From NCBI GenBank assembly GCA_002412795.1, contig DHVS01000028.1, positions 1 to 64,000 on the forward strand: DNA of 64,000 nucleotides, given 5' to 3'. Under the pieces are notes generated by a model. The model was given only the letters and a program-made list of their open reading frames with translations, searched no databases and was not told the DNA's origin. Both the position numbers and the translations under genes were made by a program. The number at the start of each line of letters is the position of its first letter. Position 1 is the stretch's first letter. This DNA is from a bacterium UBP2_UBA5202 (GTDB lineage Bacteria > Edwardsbacteria > AC1 > EtOH8). Of this stretch, positions 40,181 to 48,136 are shown piece after piece.

Positions 40181-42316
40181 TTACCGGAACGAATACGGTA
40201 TGGTGAACGGCCGCTCGGCCGGCTGGCCGTTGACCGTGCCCGGCTTGAAGTTGGATTTCTTGGACGCTTCCAAAGCCGCCTCGTCACAGCCTCCTCCGAT
40301 GCCCCTCAGTACTTCGGCGCTCTTGACCTTGCCGTCTGGGCCCACCATCACCTTAACAAAAACCCTGCCGGTAATACCGGCCTTCCTGGCTAGGTCGGGA
40401 TATTCAGCCTTGCCGATATTGGTGGGTTCGGGGTCGGTGGGCGGGATCTCGGCCACCGGCTCGGGAGCAGCTACGGCCGGGGTGGGGGTGGGCGCCGGGG
40501 TGGGCGTTTCGGCTACCAGGATGTCCTGCGGGTTGACCGCCTTGGGGGTTGGCTTGGAGGCAACCGGCTTGGGTGTTTCCGCGGCAGGCTTGGCAGTTGC
40601 CGGAACCGGTTTGTTATTGACCGGAGCCGGGGTCTTTGTTTCAGGCGCGGGAGCGGCTACGGAAGAGGGAGTTTCCGGGGCCGGCGGAGTAACTGACGCT
40701 ATCTGGGCGCCGCGCCGTTCGGCCGAAGGTATCCACCATTCGTCCAATGAAGCCAGGGGGCCGCGGGCGTCGCTTTCCGCCCCCTTCACCCCCTTGTAGA
40801 CCATGGCCACCGCATTGGGCACGAACAAATAGGTGGTGGGCTGTTCCTGGAAGACCACCTGCTGGAACCTGACCCAGATATCCTTGGCCTTGCGACGGCT
40901 TAAAGTTCCCAGGCCCTGTTCTATCAGGCTGTCCACCTGGGGATTGGAATAATCCAGCAGGTTGAACTTGCCCTTGCTTTCGATCCTGGTATGCCAGACT
41001 GCGGTGGGATCCACCTTCTGGTCGTTCTTCCAGGAGAACATCATCACATCGTAGGCCCCGGTGCGGATCTTCTGGATGAAGGTCCTGGCGTCGGCCGACT
41101 GAATGTTGACCTTGACCCCCACCGCCTTCAGCTGTTTCTGGATGATGGCGGCCGAGGCCTCCAGCACCGGCTGGCCCTGGGCCAAAAGCAGGTTTATCTG
41201 CAGCACCTGGCGGGGGTTCTTGGCCAGGAATCCGTCCCGGTTCATGGTCTTCCAGCCCAAGTCCGAAAGGGCGGTCTTGACCATCTCGGGGTCGTAGGGC
41301 ATCGGTTTCAGATTTTCGTCATAGGCCCAGGAACTTGGCAGGATGGGACCGGACGCCGCCTGGCCCTTGCCCAGCAGTACGTTCTGGATCATTTCCGAAG
41401 GATCTATTGCCATGGCAAAGGCCTTGCGCATTTCGGCCGAGGCGAACATCGGGCTCTTTAAATTCCAGCCCAGATAAGTGTAAGACCTTCCGGGATAGTC
41501 GATGGTGACCAGGTTGGGGTCTCCCTGCAGTTTCAGGATGGTTTGGGGAGACAGGTCTTCGGTCATGTCCACCTCTCCGTTCTGCAGGGCGGCGGCCAGG
41601 GCGGCCTCGTCGCCGAAGAACCGGATCACGATCTGCTCCAGGGCCGGCTTGCCCTTGTAGAATTCGGGGTTGGCGGCCAGCACCAGTCGGTCGCCCCGGA
41701 TCCACTGTTCCACCTTGTAAGGGCCGTCGGTCACCGGGTTGGCGTCGAATTCACCGGAGGCCAGGCTGGCCTGAGTTTCCAGGGAATGCTTGGGAAGGAC
41801 GATGATCCCGGTGTCGAACAGTTCATCGGAATAAAGCCGGTTGAATTTGAAGCGCACGGTGTAGGTGCCGATCACCTCCACCTTCTCCACGAACTGCAAA
41901 TAGCCGGCCCGGGAATAATTGACCTTGGGGTCGGTCATCAGGTCAAAGGTGTATTTGACGTCCTCGGCCGTCACCTGCTGCCCGTCGCTCCATTTGACGT
42001 CCTGGCGCAGGTGATAGGTGACCTCCCTGAAATCCTCGGAGAACTTCCAACTTTCGGCCAGCTCGGGCACTATGTTCATCGATTTGTCAAAGCGGTGCAG
42101 GCTCAGGAAAAGTTTTTCCTGGATGTCGCTGGGCGCGGTGAACGACAGCAGCAGAGGGTTCAGCGAAAGAGGCTCGTTGAGCGAACCGATGGTCAGCGTT
42201 CCCCCGGCCTCGCCCAGGGGGTATTTTTCCCGTTTGGAGCAGCCCGCCATCACGATCAACAGGACTGCCGCCATTACCAGAAAGAACCTGGCACCGAATT
42301 GGGAAAACCGTTTCAT
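40181..42316 (-). CDS. ABC-type peptide-binding lipoprotein fused to a TonB C-terminal domain
   Basis: The 711-residue protein is a two-domain fusion. The signal ends in a lipobox (LLIVMAGC, Cys about 25). Residues 40-530 are an SBP_bac_5 (OppA/DppA-like) domain: LTIGSLNEPLSLNPLLL, RQDVKWSDGQQVTAEDVKYTFDLM (split after SDGQQ) and AYDVMMFSWKND. Residues about 540-630 are a Pro/Ala/Thr-rich linker. Residues about 632-711 are a TonB_C domain: YPDLARKAGITGRVFVKVMV, DGKVKSAEVLRGIGGGCDEAAL (split after VLRG) and FTIPYSFR. I know of no standard protein with this order. No ABC permease lies nearby. AAGGAGCAC precedes the ATG. Confidence 0.85.
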   Translation of the reverse strand: MKRFSQFGARFFLVMAAVLLIVMAGCSKREKYPLGEAGGTLTIGSLNEPLSLNPLLLSFTAPSDIQEKLFLSLHRFDKSMNIVPELAESWKFSEDFREVTYHLRQDVKWSDGQQVTAEDVKYTFDLMTDPKVNYSRAGYLQFVEKVEVIGTYTVRFKFNRLYSDELFDTGIIVLPKHSLETQASLASGEFDANPVTDGPYKVEQWIRGDRLVLAANPEFYKGKPALEQIVIRFFGDEAALAAALQNGEVDMTEDLSPQTILKLQGDPNLVTIDYPGRSYTYLGWNLKSPMFASAEMRKAFAMAIDPSEMIQNVLLGKGQAASGPILPSSWAYDENLKPMPYDPEMVKTALSDLGWKTMNRDGFLAKNPRQVLQINLLLAQGQPVLEASAAIIQKQLKAVGVKVNIQSADARTFIQKIRTGAYDVMMFSWKNDQKVDPTAVWHTRIESKGKFNLLDYSNPQVDSLIEQGLGTLSRRKAKDIWVRFQQVVFQEQPTTYLFVPNAVAMVYKGVKGAESDARGPLASLDEWWIPSAERRGAQIASVTPPAPETPSSVAAPAPETKTPAPVNNKPVPATAKPAAETPKPVASKPTPKAVNPQDILVAETPTPAPTPTPAVAAPEPVAEIPPTDPEPTNIGKAEYPDLARKAGITGRVFVKVMVGPDGKVKSAEVLRGIGGGCDEAALEASKKSNFKPGTVNGQPAERPFTIPYSFR

Positions 42317-42373
42317 GTTAGTGCTCCTTTAGTTTTAAAGGATATTGGGAATTAAATTTAAAGCTGTTTGACC

Positions 42374-42450
42374 GCCCCCTCAATCCCCCTCCCGCAAGGA
42401 GGGGGAAACCGTATTCCCTTCCCTTGCGGGGAAGGGGGAGGGGTTAGGTC
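42374..42450. repeat. CCCCCTCC-type hairpins
   Basis: CCCCCTCC-CGCAA-GGAGGGGG (42385-42405) is followed by CCCTTCCCTTGCGGGGAAGG (about 42417-42436). The element resembles CCCCCTCCG-CAA-CGGAGGGGG at 20831. The whole 305-nt gap between the divergent SBP-TonB and dipeptidase genes holds only this and the two promoters. Confidence 0.6.
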
Positions 42451-42480
42451 GGTAGCCCAACAAGTTTCCTAATACATAAC

Positions 42481-42507
42481 ATTATAACAAGTTAAGCTTT
42501 TTGTCAA
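42481..42507 (-). promoter_or_regulatory. Possible promoter of the SBP-TonB gene
   Basis: Minus-strand TTGACA (42502-42507) and TATAAT (42481-42486) are both perfect, but the spacer is only 15 nt, two short of optimal. The CCCCCTCC hairpins lie between it and the gene, in the leader. Confidence 0.45.
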
Positions 42508-42519
42508 GTAAAAATTTAC

Positions 42520-42549
42520 TTGCGAAGCCCCTGATTTTTGTAGTATAGT
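42520..42549 (+). promoter_or_regulatory. Possible promoter of the dipeptidase gene
   Basis: TTGCGA (42520-42525), 18 nt, TATAGT (42544-42549); the start would be near 42556, 66 nt before the ATG. Confidence 0.5.
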
Positions 42550-42621
42550 TATGCCCTGACGTTTTCCGCCATCATATGCTCATTTCTGGTCATTCTTAAC
42601 ACCACTATAAAGGCCGATACC

Positions 42622-43587
42622 ATGTCCAAAACAGACGCCTCCTGCCTTGCCGCCGACCTTCACTGCGACGCACCCATGAAGATCGTCAAGGGAAAAACAC
42701 TGACCGACAGAACCAGTCATGTAACGATAAGTAAACTGAAGAAAGGCCGGGTTGCCTTGCAGGTCTTCGCCTGCTGGGTCCCTCCCACTTACCGCCGCCA
42801 AAAAGCAATAGATTATACCTTGGCCATGATAGCCAAAACGAAATCGGAGATCGCCAAATTTCCAAATGATCTGATGATCGTAACCGACAAGGCTTCTTGG
42901 CAGGAATGCCTGAAGGAAAAGAAGACCGGCGTCCTGCTGGGCATCGAAGGCGGACACGCCTTGGGCGAGAAAGCCGAGAACCTGAAAATGTTCCACGCCC
43001 TGGGAGTAAGGATCCTGACCCTGACCTGGAACAACTCCAACAAATTCGCCGCCTCGGGGATGAGCGCCGGCAAAACTAAAAAGGACTTAGGGCTGACAGC
43101 TGAAGGCTTAAAGCTGGTAAAATTAGCCGACTCGCTGGGAGTGATGATAGACCTTTCGCATTCTTCCGAAAAGACCTTTTGGGATGTGCTGAAAGCAGCC
43201 AAGCGCCCGCCCCTGGCCTCCCACTCCTGCGCCAGGGCTTTAAACAAGAAGTTTCAGTTCCGGAACCTGAGCGATGACCAGATAAAGGCCCTGGCCCGGG
43301 CCGGGGGACTGATCGGGGTCAATTTTTATCCCGGCTTCCTGGGGGAAAAGCGGAAACCTGCCGACATAAATTCCGTGGCCGATCAGTTTGAACATATGAG
43401 GAAGCTGGCCGGGGTGGAGTGCCTGGCCCTGGGCTCTGATTTCGACGGGATAGATCAAGTGCCCAAGGGTTTGGAGGGCCCGGACAGGATCCCGGACCTG
43501 CTGGGAATATTGGAGGAACGGGGATTTGCCAAAGATGAGATAAAACAAATTGCCCTTGGTAATTTTATAAGATATATGGGTTGGTGA
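42622..43587 (+). CDS. Membrane dipeptidase (peptidase M19)
   Basis: The 321-residue zinc peptidase hydrolyses dipeptides and related amides. Metal ligands are visible in AADLHCDAPMKI (His-x-Asp), EGGHALGE, IDLSHSSEKTFWDVL and LASHSCARAL, with LGSDFDGID near the end. No signal peptide is present, so it should be cytoplasmic. No clear ribosome site precedes the ATG. It is convergent with ppdK across a shared terminator and divergent from the peptide-binding fusion protein, a plausible functional link in peptide use. Confidence 0.93.
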   Translation: MSKTDASCLAADLHCDAPMKIVKGKTLTDRTSHVTISKLKKGRVALQVFACWVPPTYRRQKAIDYTLAMIAKTKSEIAKFPNDLMIVTDKASWQECLKEKKTGVLLGIEGGHALGEKAENLKMFHALGVRILTLTWNNSNKFAASGMSAGKTKKDLGLTAEGLKLVKLADSLGVMIDLSHSSEKTFWDVLKAAKRPPLASHSCARALNKKFQFRNLSDDQIKALARAGGLIGVNFYPGFLGEKRKPADINSVADQFEHMRKLAGVECLALGSDFDGIDQVPKGLEGPDRIPDLLGILEERGFAKDEIKQIALGNFIRYMGW

Positions 43588-43608
43588 TCCACGGGTTTAC
43601 TAACAGCC

Positions 43609-43643
43609 AAAAGCCCCGAAGCATTATGCTTCGGGGCTTTTTT
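43609..43643. terminator. Bidirectional terminator between dipeptidase and ppdK
   Basis: AAAAGCCCCGAAGCAT and ATGCTTCGGGGCTTTTTT form a long stem with A and T tracts on the two sides. It can serve the convergent genes ending at 43587 (+) and 43653 (-). Confidence 0.92.
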
Positions 43644-43652
43644 GATACCAGA

Positions 43653-46517
43653 TTACTTCTTGCCTTTTTTCTTGGTAGCTTTACCCGCCAAAGCCTTGGC
43701 GTAGGCAGGTTTCTTCACGGTCTTCTTAACTGCCTTCTTCGGCGTAGCTTTAATTTTTTTCTTCCCATTTCCCGATTTCCCATTTTCTTTGCCTGGCTTC
43801 CCTGCTTTGATGTCCTTAATAGCCGCCTGGGCCAGCGCCAACCTGGCGATGGGCACCCTAAACGGCGAGCAGGAAACGTAGTTCATTCCGGCCCGGTGGC
43901 AGAATTCCACCGAGGACGGCTCCCCGCCATGTTCCCCGCAAATTCCCACCTTCAGGTGCGGGCGGGTGGTCCGGCCCCGCTTGATGCCCATTTCGATCAG
44001 CTCGCCCACGCCCTCCTGGTCCAGCAGCTGGAAGGGGTCGGCCGGCAGGATCTTCTTTTCCACGTAGTCCGGCACAAAGCCCCCGATGTCGTCGCGGGAG
44101 AAGCCGAAGGTCATCTGGGTCAGGTCGTTGGTGCCGAAGGAAAAGAACTCGGCGGTCTCGGCGATCCGGCCTGCGGTCAGCGCGGCCCGCGGGATCTCGA
44201 TCATGGTGCCGTACAGGTAGTCTATCTTCCTGACGCCCTGCTGGGCGCAGACCTCGGTGTATATCCGGTCAACTATGGCCTTCTGGTCGGCCAGCTCGTT
44301 CTTCATCCCCACCACCGGGACCATGATCTCCGGCAGTATCTTCTTGCCTTCCTTGATCAGCTCCGCGGTGGATTCCAGGATGGCCCGTACCTGCATCTCG
44401 GTTATCTCGGGGAAGGTCACGCCCAATCTGACCCCGCGGTGTCCCATCATGGGGTTGGATTCGTGCAGCCCGTCGGCCCGCTTGTTAAGCTCCTCGGGGG
44501 TGATGCCCAAAGACTGGGCCAGCTTGTTGCGCTCGTCCTGGCGGGTGGGCACGAACTCGTGCAGCGGCGGATCCAGCAGTCTGATGGTCACCGGCAGTCC
44601 GTCCATCACCTCCAAAGTGGCCTTGATGTCCTTCTTGACGAAGGGGTACAGCTCGTTCAGGGCCGCCCGGCGCTCGGCCTGGTCCTTGGAGACGATCATC
44701 TTGCGCAGGCGGAACAGCGGCTCCTCGGAGTTCTTGCCGTAGAACATGTGCTCGGTCCGGAACAGCCCGATGCCCTCGGCCCCGAAACCCCTGGCCTTGG
44801 CGGCGTCCTCCGGGGTATCGGCGTTGGTGCGGACCTTGAGCTGGCGGAAGGAGTCGGCGTATTTCATGAAGGTTAAAAAGCGGGGATTCTCGGTGGCGTC
44901 CATCATGGCCAGCTGGCCGGCGTAGATGTAGCCCCGGGTGCCGTTGAGGGTGATGAGGTCGCCTTCCCGGAAGATCTTGTCCCCGGCTTTCATGGTCTTG
45001 GTGTGAACGTCTATGTGCAGGCTGCCGGCGCCCACGATGCAGCACTTGCCCCAGCCCCGGGCCACCAAAGCCGCGTGGGAGGTCATGCCGCCACGGGCGG
45101 TCAGGATCCCGGCCGCCGCCCGCATCCCTTCCACGTCCTCGGGGTTGGTCTCTTCGCGGACCAGGATCACCTTTTTGCCCTGCTTCAGCCATTCCACCGC
45201 GTCATTGGCGGTGAACACGATCTGTCCAAAGGCTCCGCCCGGTCCGGCCGGCAGGCCCTTGGCCAGCACCTGGGCGTTCTTCTCGGCACTGGGATCGACG
45301 ATGGGGTGCAGCAGCTCGTCCAGCTGGGCCGGTGAGACCCGCATCACCGCGTCCGATTTGGCGATCAGATTCTCCTCCACCATGTCCATGGCCATGTTCA
45401 GGGCGGCGGTTCCGGTGCGCTTGCCCACCCGGCACTGCAGCATCCACAGCCGCCCATCCTGAATGGTGAACTCTATGTCCTGCATGTCGCGGTAGTGCTT
45501 TTCCAGCCGGCTGCGGTAGCCGTCCAGTTCCTTATACAGGGCCGGCATGGCGGTCTCCAGCGACGGCAGTGACTTATTCTGTTCGTTCTTGGTTGACTCG
45601 TTCAGCGGGCTGGGGGTCCGGATCCCGGCCACCACGTCCTCGCCCTGGGCGTTGACCAGCCATTCCCCGTAGAAATGGTTGTCGCCGTTGGCCGGGTTGC
45701 GGGAGAAGGCCACCCCGGTGGCAGAGCTGTCGCCCATGTTGCCGAAGACCATGGCCTGGACGTTGACCGCGGTTCCCCACTCGTCGGGGATGCCCTCGAT
45801 CCGGCGGTAGGAGATGGCCCGGCGGCCGTTCCAGGAGGAGAACACCGCGCCGATCCCGCCCCACAGCTGGTCGGCGGCGTTATCGGGGAAATCCCTGCCT
45901 ATCACCTCTTTGACCTTGGCCTTGAACCGGTCGCACAGGTCTTTCAGGTCGGCCTCGGGGATGTCGGCGTCGGTCTTATAGCCTTTCTGCTTCTTGACCG
46001 CTCCCAGCATGTCGTCCAGCTGCTTGCGGATGCCCTGGCCCTCCTCGGGCTCGATCCCGGCGGCCTTCTCCATCACCACGTCGGAGTACATCATTATCAG
46101 GCGGCGGTAGGCGTCGTAGACGAAGCGGGGGTTTTGGGTCTTCTTGATCATCCCGGGTATGGTCTTGGAGCACAGTCCCACGTTGAGCACGGTCTCCATC
46201 ATCCCGGGCATGGAGCTGCGGGCCCCGGAGCGCACCGATAAAAGCAGGGGATCGTTGGCGTCGCCGAACTTCATGCCCATCACCTTTTCCACCCGGGCCA
46301 GGGCGTCGTTGACCTGCTTGTTCAGCTCCTTGGGATATTTCTTGTTGTTCTGGTAGAAGACGGTGCATAGTTCCGTGGTGATGGTGAAACCGGCCGGCAC
46401 CGGGATGCCCAGATGGCACATCTCGGCCAGGTTGGCGCCCTTGCCGCCCAGCAGATTCTTGTCCTTGGCTCCGCCTTCGGCGGCCTTGCCCCCGAAGAAA
46501 TACACGAACTTAGGCAT
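43653..46517 (-). CDS. ppdK: Pyruvate, phosphate dikinase with unusual Lys-rich tail
   Basis: The 954-residue enzyme interconverts pyruvate, ATP and phosphate with PEP, AMP and PPi. The N-terminal ATP-grasp domain (LLGGKGANLAEMCHLGIPVP), the phospho-His domain (ARGGMTSHAALVARGWGKC with the catalytic His) and the PEP/pyruvate barrel with YVSCSPFRVPIARLALAQAA (catalytic Cys) are intact. The conserved protein ends there; the last 55 residues are an extra Lys-rich tail (GKENGKSGNGKKK, KKPAYAKALAGKA) whose DNA matches dispersed repeats (43684-43710 and 43761-43788). AAGGAG precedes the ATG. Confidence 0.96.
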   Translation of the reverse strand: MPKFVYFFGGKAAEGGAKDKNLLGGKGANLAEMCHLGIPVPAGFTITTELCTVFYQNNKKYPKELNKQVNDALARVEKVMGMKFGDANDPLLLSVRSGARSSMPGMMETVLNVGLCSKTIPGMIKKTQNPRFVYDAYRRLIMMYSDVVMEKAAGIEPEEGQGIRKQLDDMLGAVKKQKGYKTDADIPEADLKDLCDRFKAKVKEVIGRDFPDNAADQLWGGIGAVFSSWNGRRAISYRRIEGIPDEWGTAVNVQAMVFGNMGDSSATGVAFSRNPANGDNHFYGEWLVNAQGEDVVAGIRTPSPLNESTKNEQNKSLPSLETAMPALYKELDGYRSRLEKHYRDMQDIEFTIQDGRLWMLQCRVGKRTGTAALNMAMDMVEENLIAKSDAVMRVSPAQLDELLHPIVDPSAEKNAQVLAKGLPAGPGGAFGQIVFTANDAVEWLKQGKKVILVREETNPEDVEGMRAAAGILTARGGMTSHAALVARGWGKCCIVGAGSLHIDVHTKTMKAGDKIFREGDLITLNGTRGYIYAGQLAMMDATENPRFLTFMKYADSFRQLKVRTNADTPEDAAKARGFGAEGIGLFRTEHMFYGKNSEEPLFRLRKMIVSKDQAERRAALNELYPFVKKDIKATLEVMDGLPVTIRLLDPPLHEFVPTRQDERNKLAQSLGITPEELNKRADGLHESNPMMGHRGVRLGVTFPEITEMQVRAILESTAELIKEGKKILPEIMVPVVGMKNELADQKAIVDRIYTEVCAQQGVRKIDYLYGTMIEIPRAALTAGRIAETAEFFSFGTNDLTQMTFGFSRDDIGGFVPDYVEKKILPADPFQLLDQEGVGELIEMGIKRGRTTRPHLKVGICGEHGGEPSSVEFCHRAGMNYVSCSPFRVPIARLALAQAAIKDIKAGKPGKENGKSGNGKKKIKATPKKAVKKTVKKPAYAKALAGKATKKKGKK

Positions 46518-46596
46518 GGTATCTTTCTCCTTTGGATGTATATGAAGATTTTAGTGATCTCAAGCAGACAGATGTCCGGAAAAACGACAAACTCTG

Positions 46597-46625
46597 ATTG
46601 TAGCACAGATGGAACTGATTTTCAA
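46597..46625 (-). promoter_or_regulatory. Promoter of ppdK
   Basis: Minus-strand TTGAAA (46620-46625), exactly 17 nt, TACAAT (46597-46602). The predicted start near 46590 leaves about 70 nt of leader with an AAGGAG ribosome site. Confidence 0.75.
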
Positions 46626-46700
46626 GATAAGAATTATCGGGAAAAGAGAGGTTAAAAAGGCAAAATATAAATAATCCCCGATGTTTCATGCCCCAAAAGG

Positions 46701-46730
46701 CAGCAAAAAACCTCCGGGAAACCGGAGGTT
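46701..46730 (-). terminator. Terminator of the toxin-antitoxin operon
   Basis: AACCTCCGG-GAAA-CCGGAGGTT (46709-46730) is a perfect 9-bp stem. On the minus strand it is followed by TTTTTT. It lies 10 nt beyond the toxin stop codon at 46741. Confidence 0.9.
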
Positions 46731-46740
46731 CGGGGGTTCT

Positions 46741-47022
46741 TCAGCGATACGCGTCCTTCCGGTCGTCAATGGTCAGCAGGTAAACTATCTTTTCCTTTTG
46801 ATCTATGGCATAAAAAAGCCGGTGGTCTCCGATCCGGTACCGCCAGGTGTCCGGCGAATAACCCCGCAATTTCCTGATCTGGGGGCCAAAGCAGGGTTCC
46901 TGCCTTAACCTGGGATAGACGTACGCTTTGATCTTCCGCTCCAGAAATTCCCTCCTGACCGGCTCCATCCGCTTCAGGCGGGACAGGAACTCGGCGGTTT
47001 CAAAGATACGGAACTCAGGCAA
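46741..47022 (-). CDS. RelE/ParE-superfamily toxin
   Basis: The 93-residue protein has the RelE/ParE fold pattern: FRIFETAEFLSRLKRM at the start, LRGYSPDTWRYRIGDHRLFYAI and the basic YLLTIDDRKDAYR ending. Members either cleave mRNA on the ribosome or poison gyrase. I favour the TTG at 47020-47022 as start, since GGAAGG lies 6 nt upstream and the toxin then begins at the residues where the family does; a longer frame from ATG at 47046 is possible. It overlaps the antitoxin gene by 8 nt. Confidence 0.85.
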   Translation of the reverse strand: MPEFRIFETAEFLSRLKRMEPVRREFLERKIKAYVYPRLRQEPCFGPQIRKLRGYSPDTWRYRIGDHRLFYAIDQKEKIVYLLTIDDRKDAYR

Positions 47023-47254
47023 AGCGGCCCTTCCGGGCCTTGGCATCGCTCCGGCCGCGCTTGAGGCTGGCTTCCAGAGGTTTGTCCGACCGGATCGCTG
47101 TCATCTCGGCCTCATCAATCAGACTTGAGTCCTCAATGTAGCGCAGGGCAGCAGTTTCTATGAAATTGGACAGCGTCCGGTTGTCGCGCTGGGATAGAGT
47201 GCGGAAAATATTGTAGGTCTTGTCGTCCAGCCGCAGGGTAATGGTGGTAGACAT
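47015..47254 (-). CDS. Ribbon-helix-helix antitoxin
   Basis: The 79-residue product starts STTITLRLDDKTYNIFRTLS, an RHH/CopG-type DNA-binding strand and helix, followed by NRTLSNFIETAALRYIED. The C-terminal half is charged and would wrap the toxin. The start at 47254 is fixed by GGAGAA at 6-nt spacing; a longer frame to 47314 would read through the promoter. It is the first gene of the antitoxin-toxin pair and likely represses its own promoter. Confidence 0.87.
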   Translation of the reverse strand: MSTTITLRLDDKTYNIFRTLSQRDNRTLSNFIETAALRYIEDSSLIDEAEMTAIRSDKPLEASLKRGRSDAKARKGRFA

Positions 47255-47273
47255 GGCGCTTCTCCATAAATAT

Positions 47274-47333
47274 GAATACAATAGAGCATTATTGAATATA
47301 ATGTATTCTACCACTTTAGACCGTAAAAGTCAA
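47274..47333 (-). promoter_or_regulatory. Promoter and palindromic operator of the toxin-antitoxin pair
   Basis: TTGACT (47328-47333) and TAGAAT (47305-47310) are 17 nt apart on the minus strand. An inverted repeat, GAATACAAT (47274-47282) and AATGTATTC (47300-47308), begins inside the -10 box and extends over the start site, as expected for RHH autorepression. Confidence 0.7.
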
Positions 47334-47382
47334 CCCCGCCGGAAATTCGACCATGTCTCAGGCCGGTCAGATATTTGGGACA

Positions 47383-48096
47383 CTACCCCCGCTTGGCCTG
47401 CCTGGGGCCCTGGGCGCTTCTGGGGGCCTCCGTCTTGGGGCTGCGGTCCAACAGCCCCATCTTGTCCAGATAATCCTTTTTATTCTGCAAAGCCACCCTG
47501 GTTTTTTTTATGAACCTTTCCATCCAGTCATTCAGCTTCTTCAATGCCAGTTGCTGCTCCTGGCCGGCGGACCGGATCTCCTTTTCGGAATTCTCCCCGT
47601 CCCGGATCATTTTATCCAAAGAGTCTATCTTGGCCCTCTCCGTGTCCAGCAGCGGCCTGGGATATCCCAGGCCGGCCAGGATATCCATGAATTCAGGGTC
47701 TTTAAGAGGGGCCTGGAACAGGACATCGGCCGCTTTCAGGAACAGGTCCGGCTCCCCGGGCATTTGGACAGGGATCCCCAGCGCCTGCATCTGTTCCCGG
47801 TCATCGGGCCAGATCTTCCTGACCACATCGGCCAAAGACCGGTAGGCTTCCCGGGCGTTCCTGGTGATCTTGCCGGATGAGTCCTCCCGGTCCCGCCTGG
47901 CCCCTATCAGGTCATTGTAGATCTGGGCCGCCTGCCTGGCTTCTAGGAAAAGCTTTTGCCCCTGGATGATCCTGGCCTCGGTATAGCCTGCCTCTGTCAG
48001 CCTTTTCAGTATATCGGGGCTGGCCAGCGCATTGGTTAAGGCTTTTTCAGCCGCTTCCAGCTGCAGGGGGACAGGTATGGTTGGTTTGGCAAGCAC
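47383..48096 (-). CDS. Hypothetical helical protein
   Basis: The 237-residue protein is not one I recognise. It is predicted to be mostly alpha-helical, with charged stretches such as AREAYRSLADVVRKIW and AGQEQQLALKKLNDWMERF, ending in a basic Pro/Arg-rich tail. It has no signal peptide or membrane segment. Translation begins at GTG with AAGGAT upstream. It lies 40 nt downstream of the TPR gene that follows aspS, so these three may be co-transcribed. Confidence 0.7.
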   Translation of the reverse strand: MLAKPTIPVPLQLEAAEKALTNALASPDILKRLTEAGYTEARIIQGQKLFLEARQAAQIYNDLIGARRDREDSSGKITRNAREAYRSLADVVRKIWPDDREQMQALGIPVQMPGEPDLFLKAADVLFQAPLKDPEFMDILAGLGYPRPLLDTERAKIDSLDKMIRDGENSEKEIRSAGQEQQLALKKLNDWMERFIKKTRVALQNKKDYLDKMGLLDRSPKTEAPRSAQGPRQAKRG

Positions 48097-48136
48097 TGGC
48101 GATCCTTAAAATTGCATGGCATTGGAACAGTTGGCC

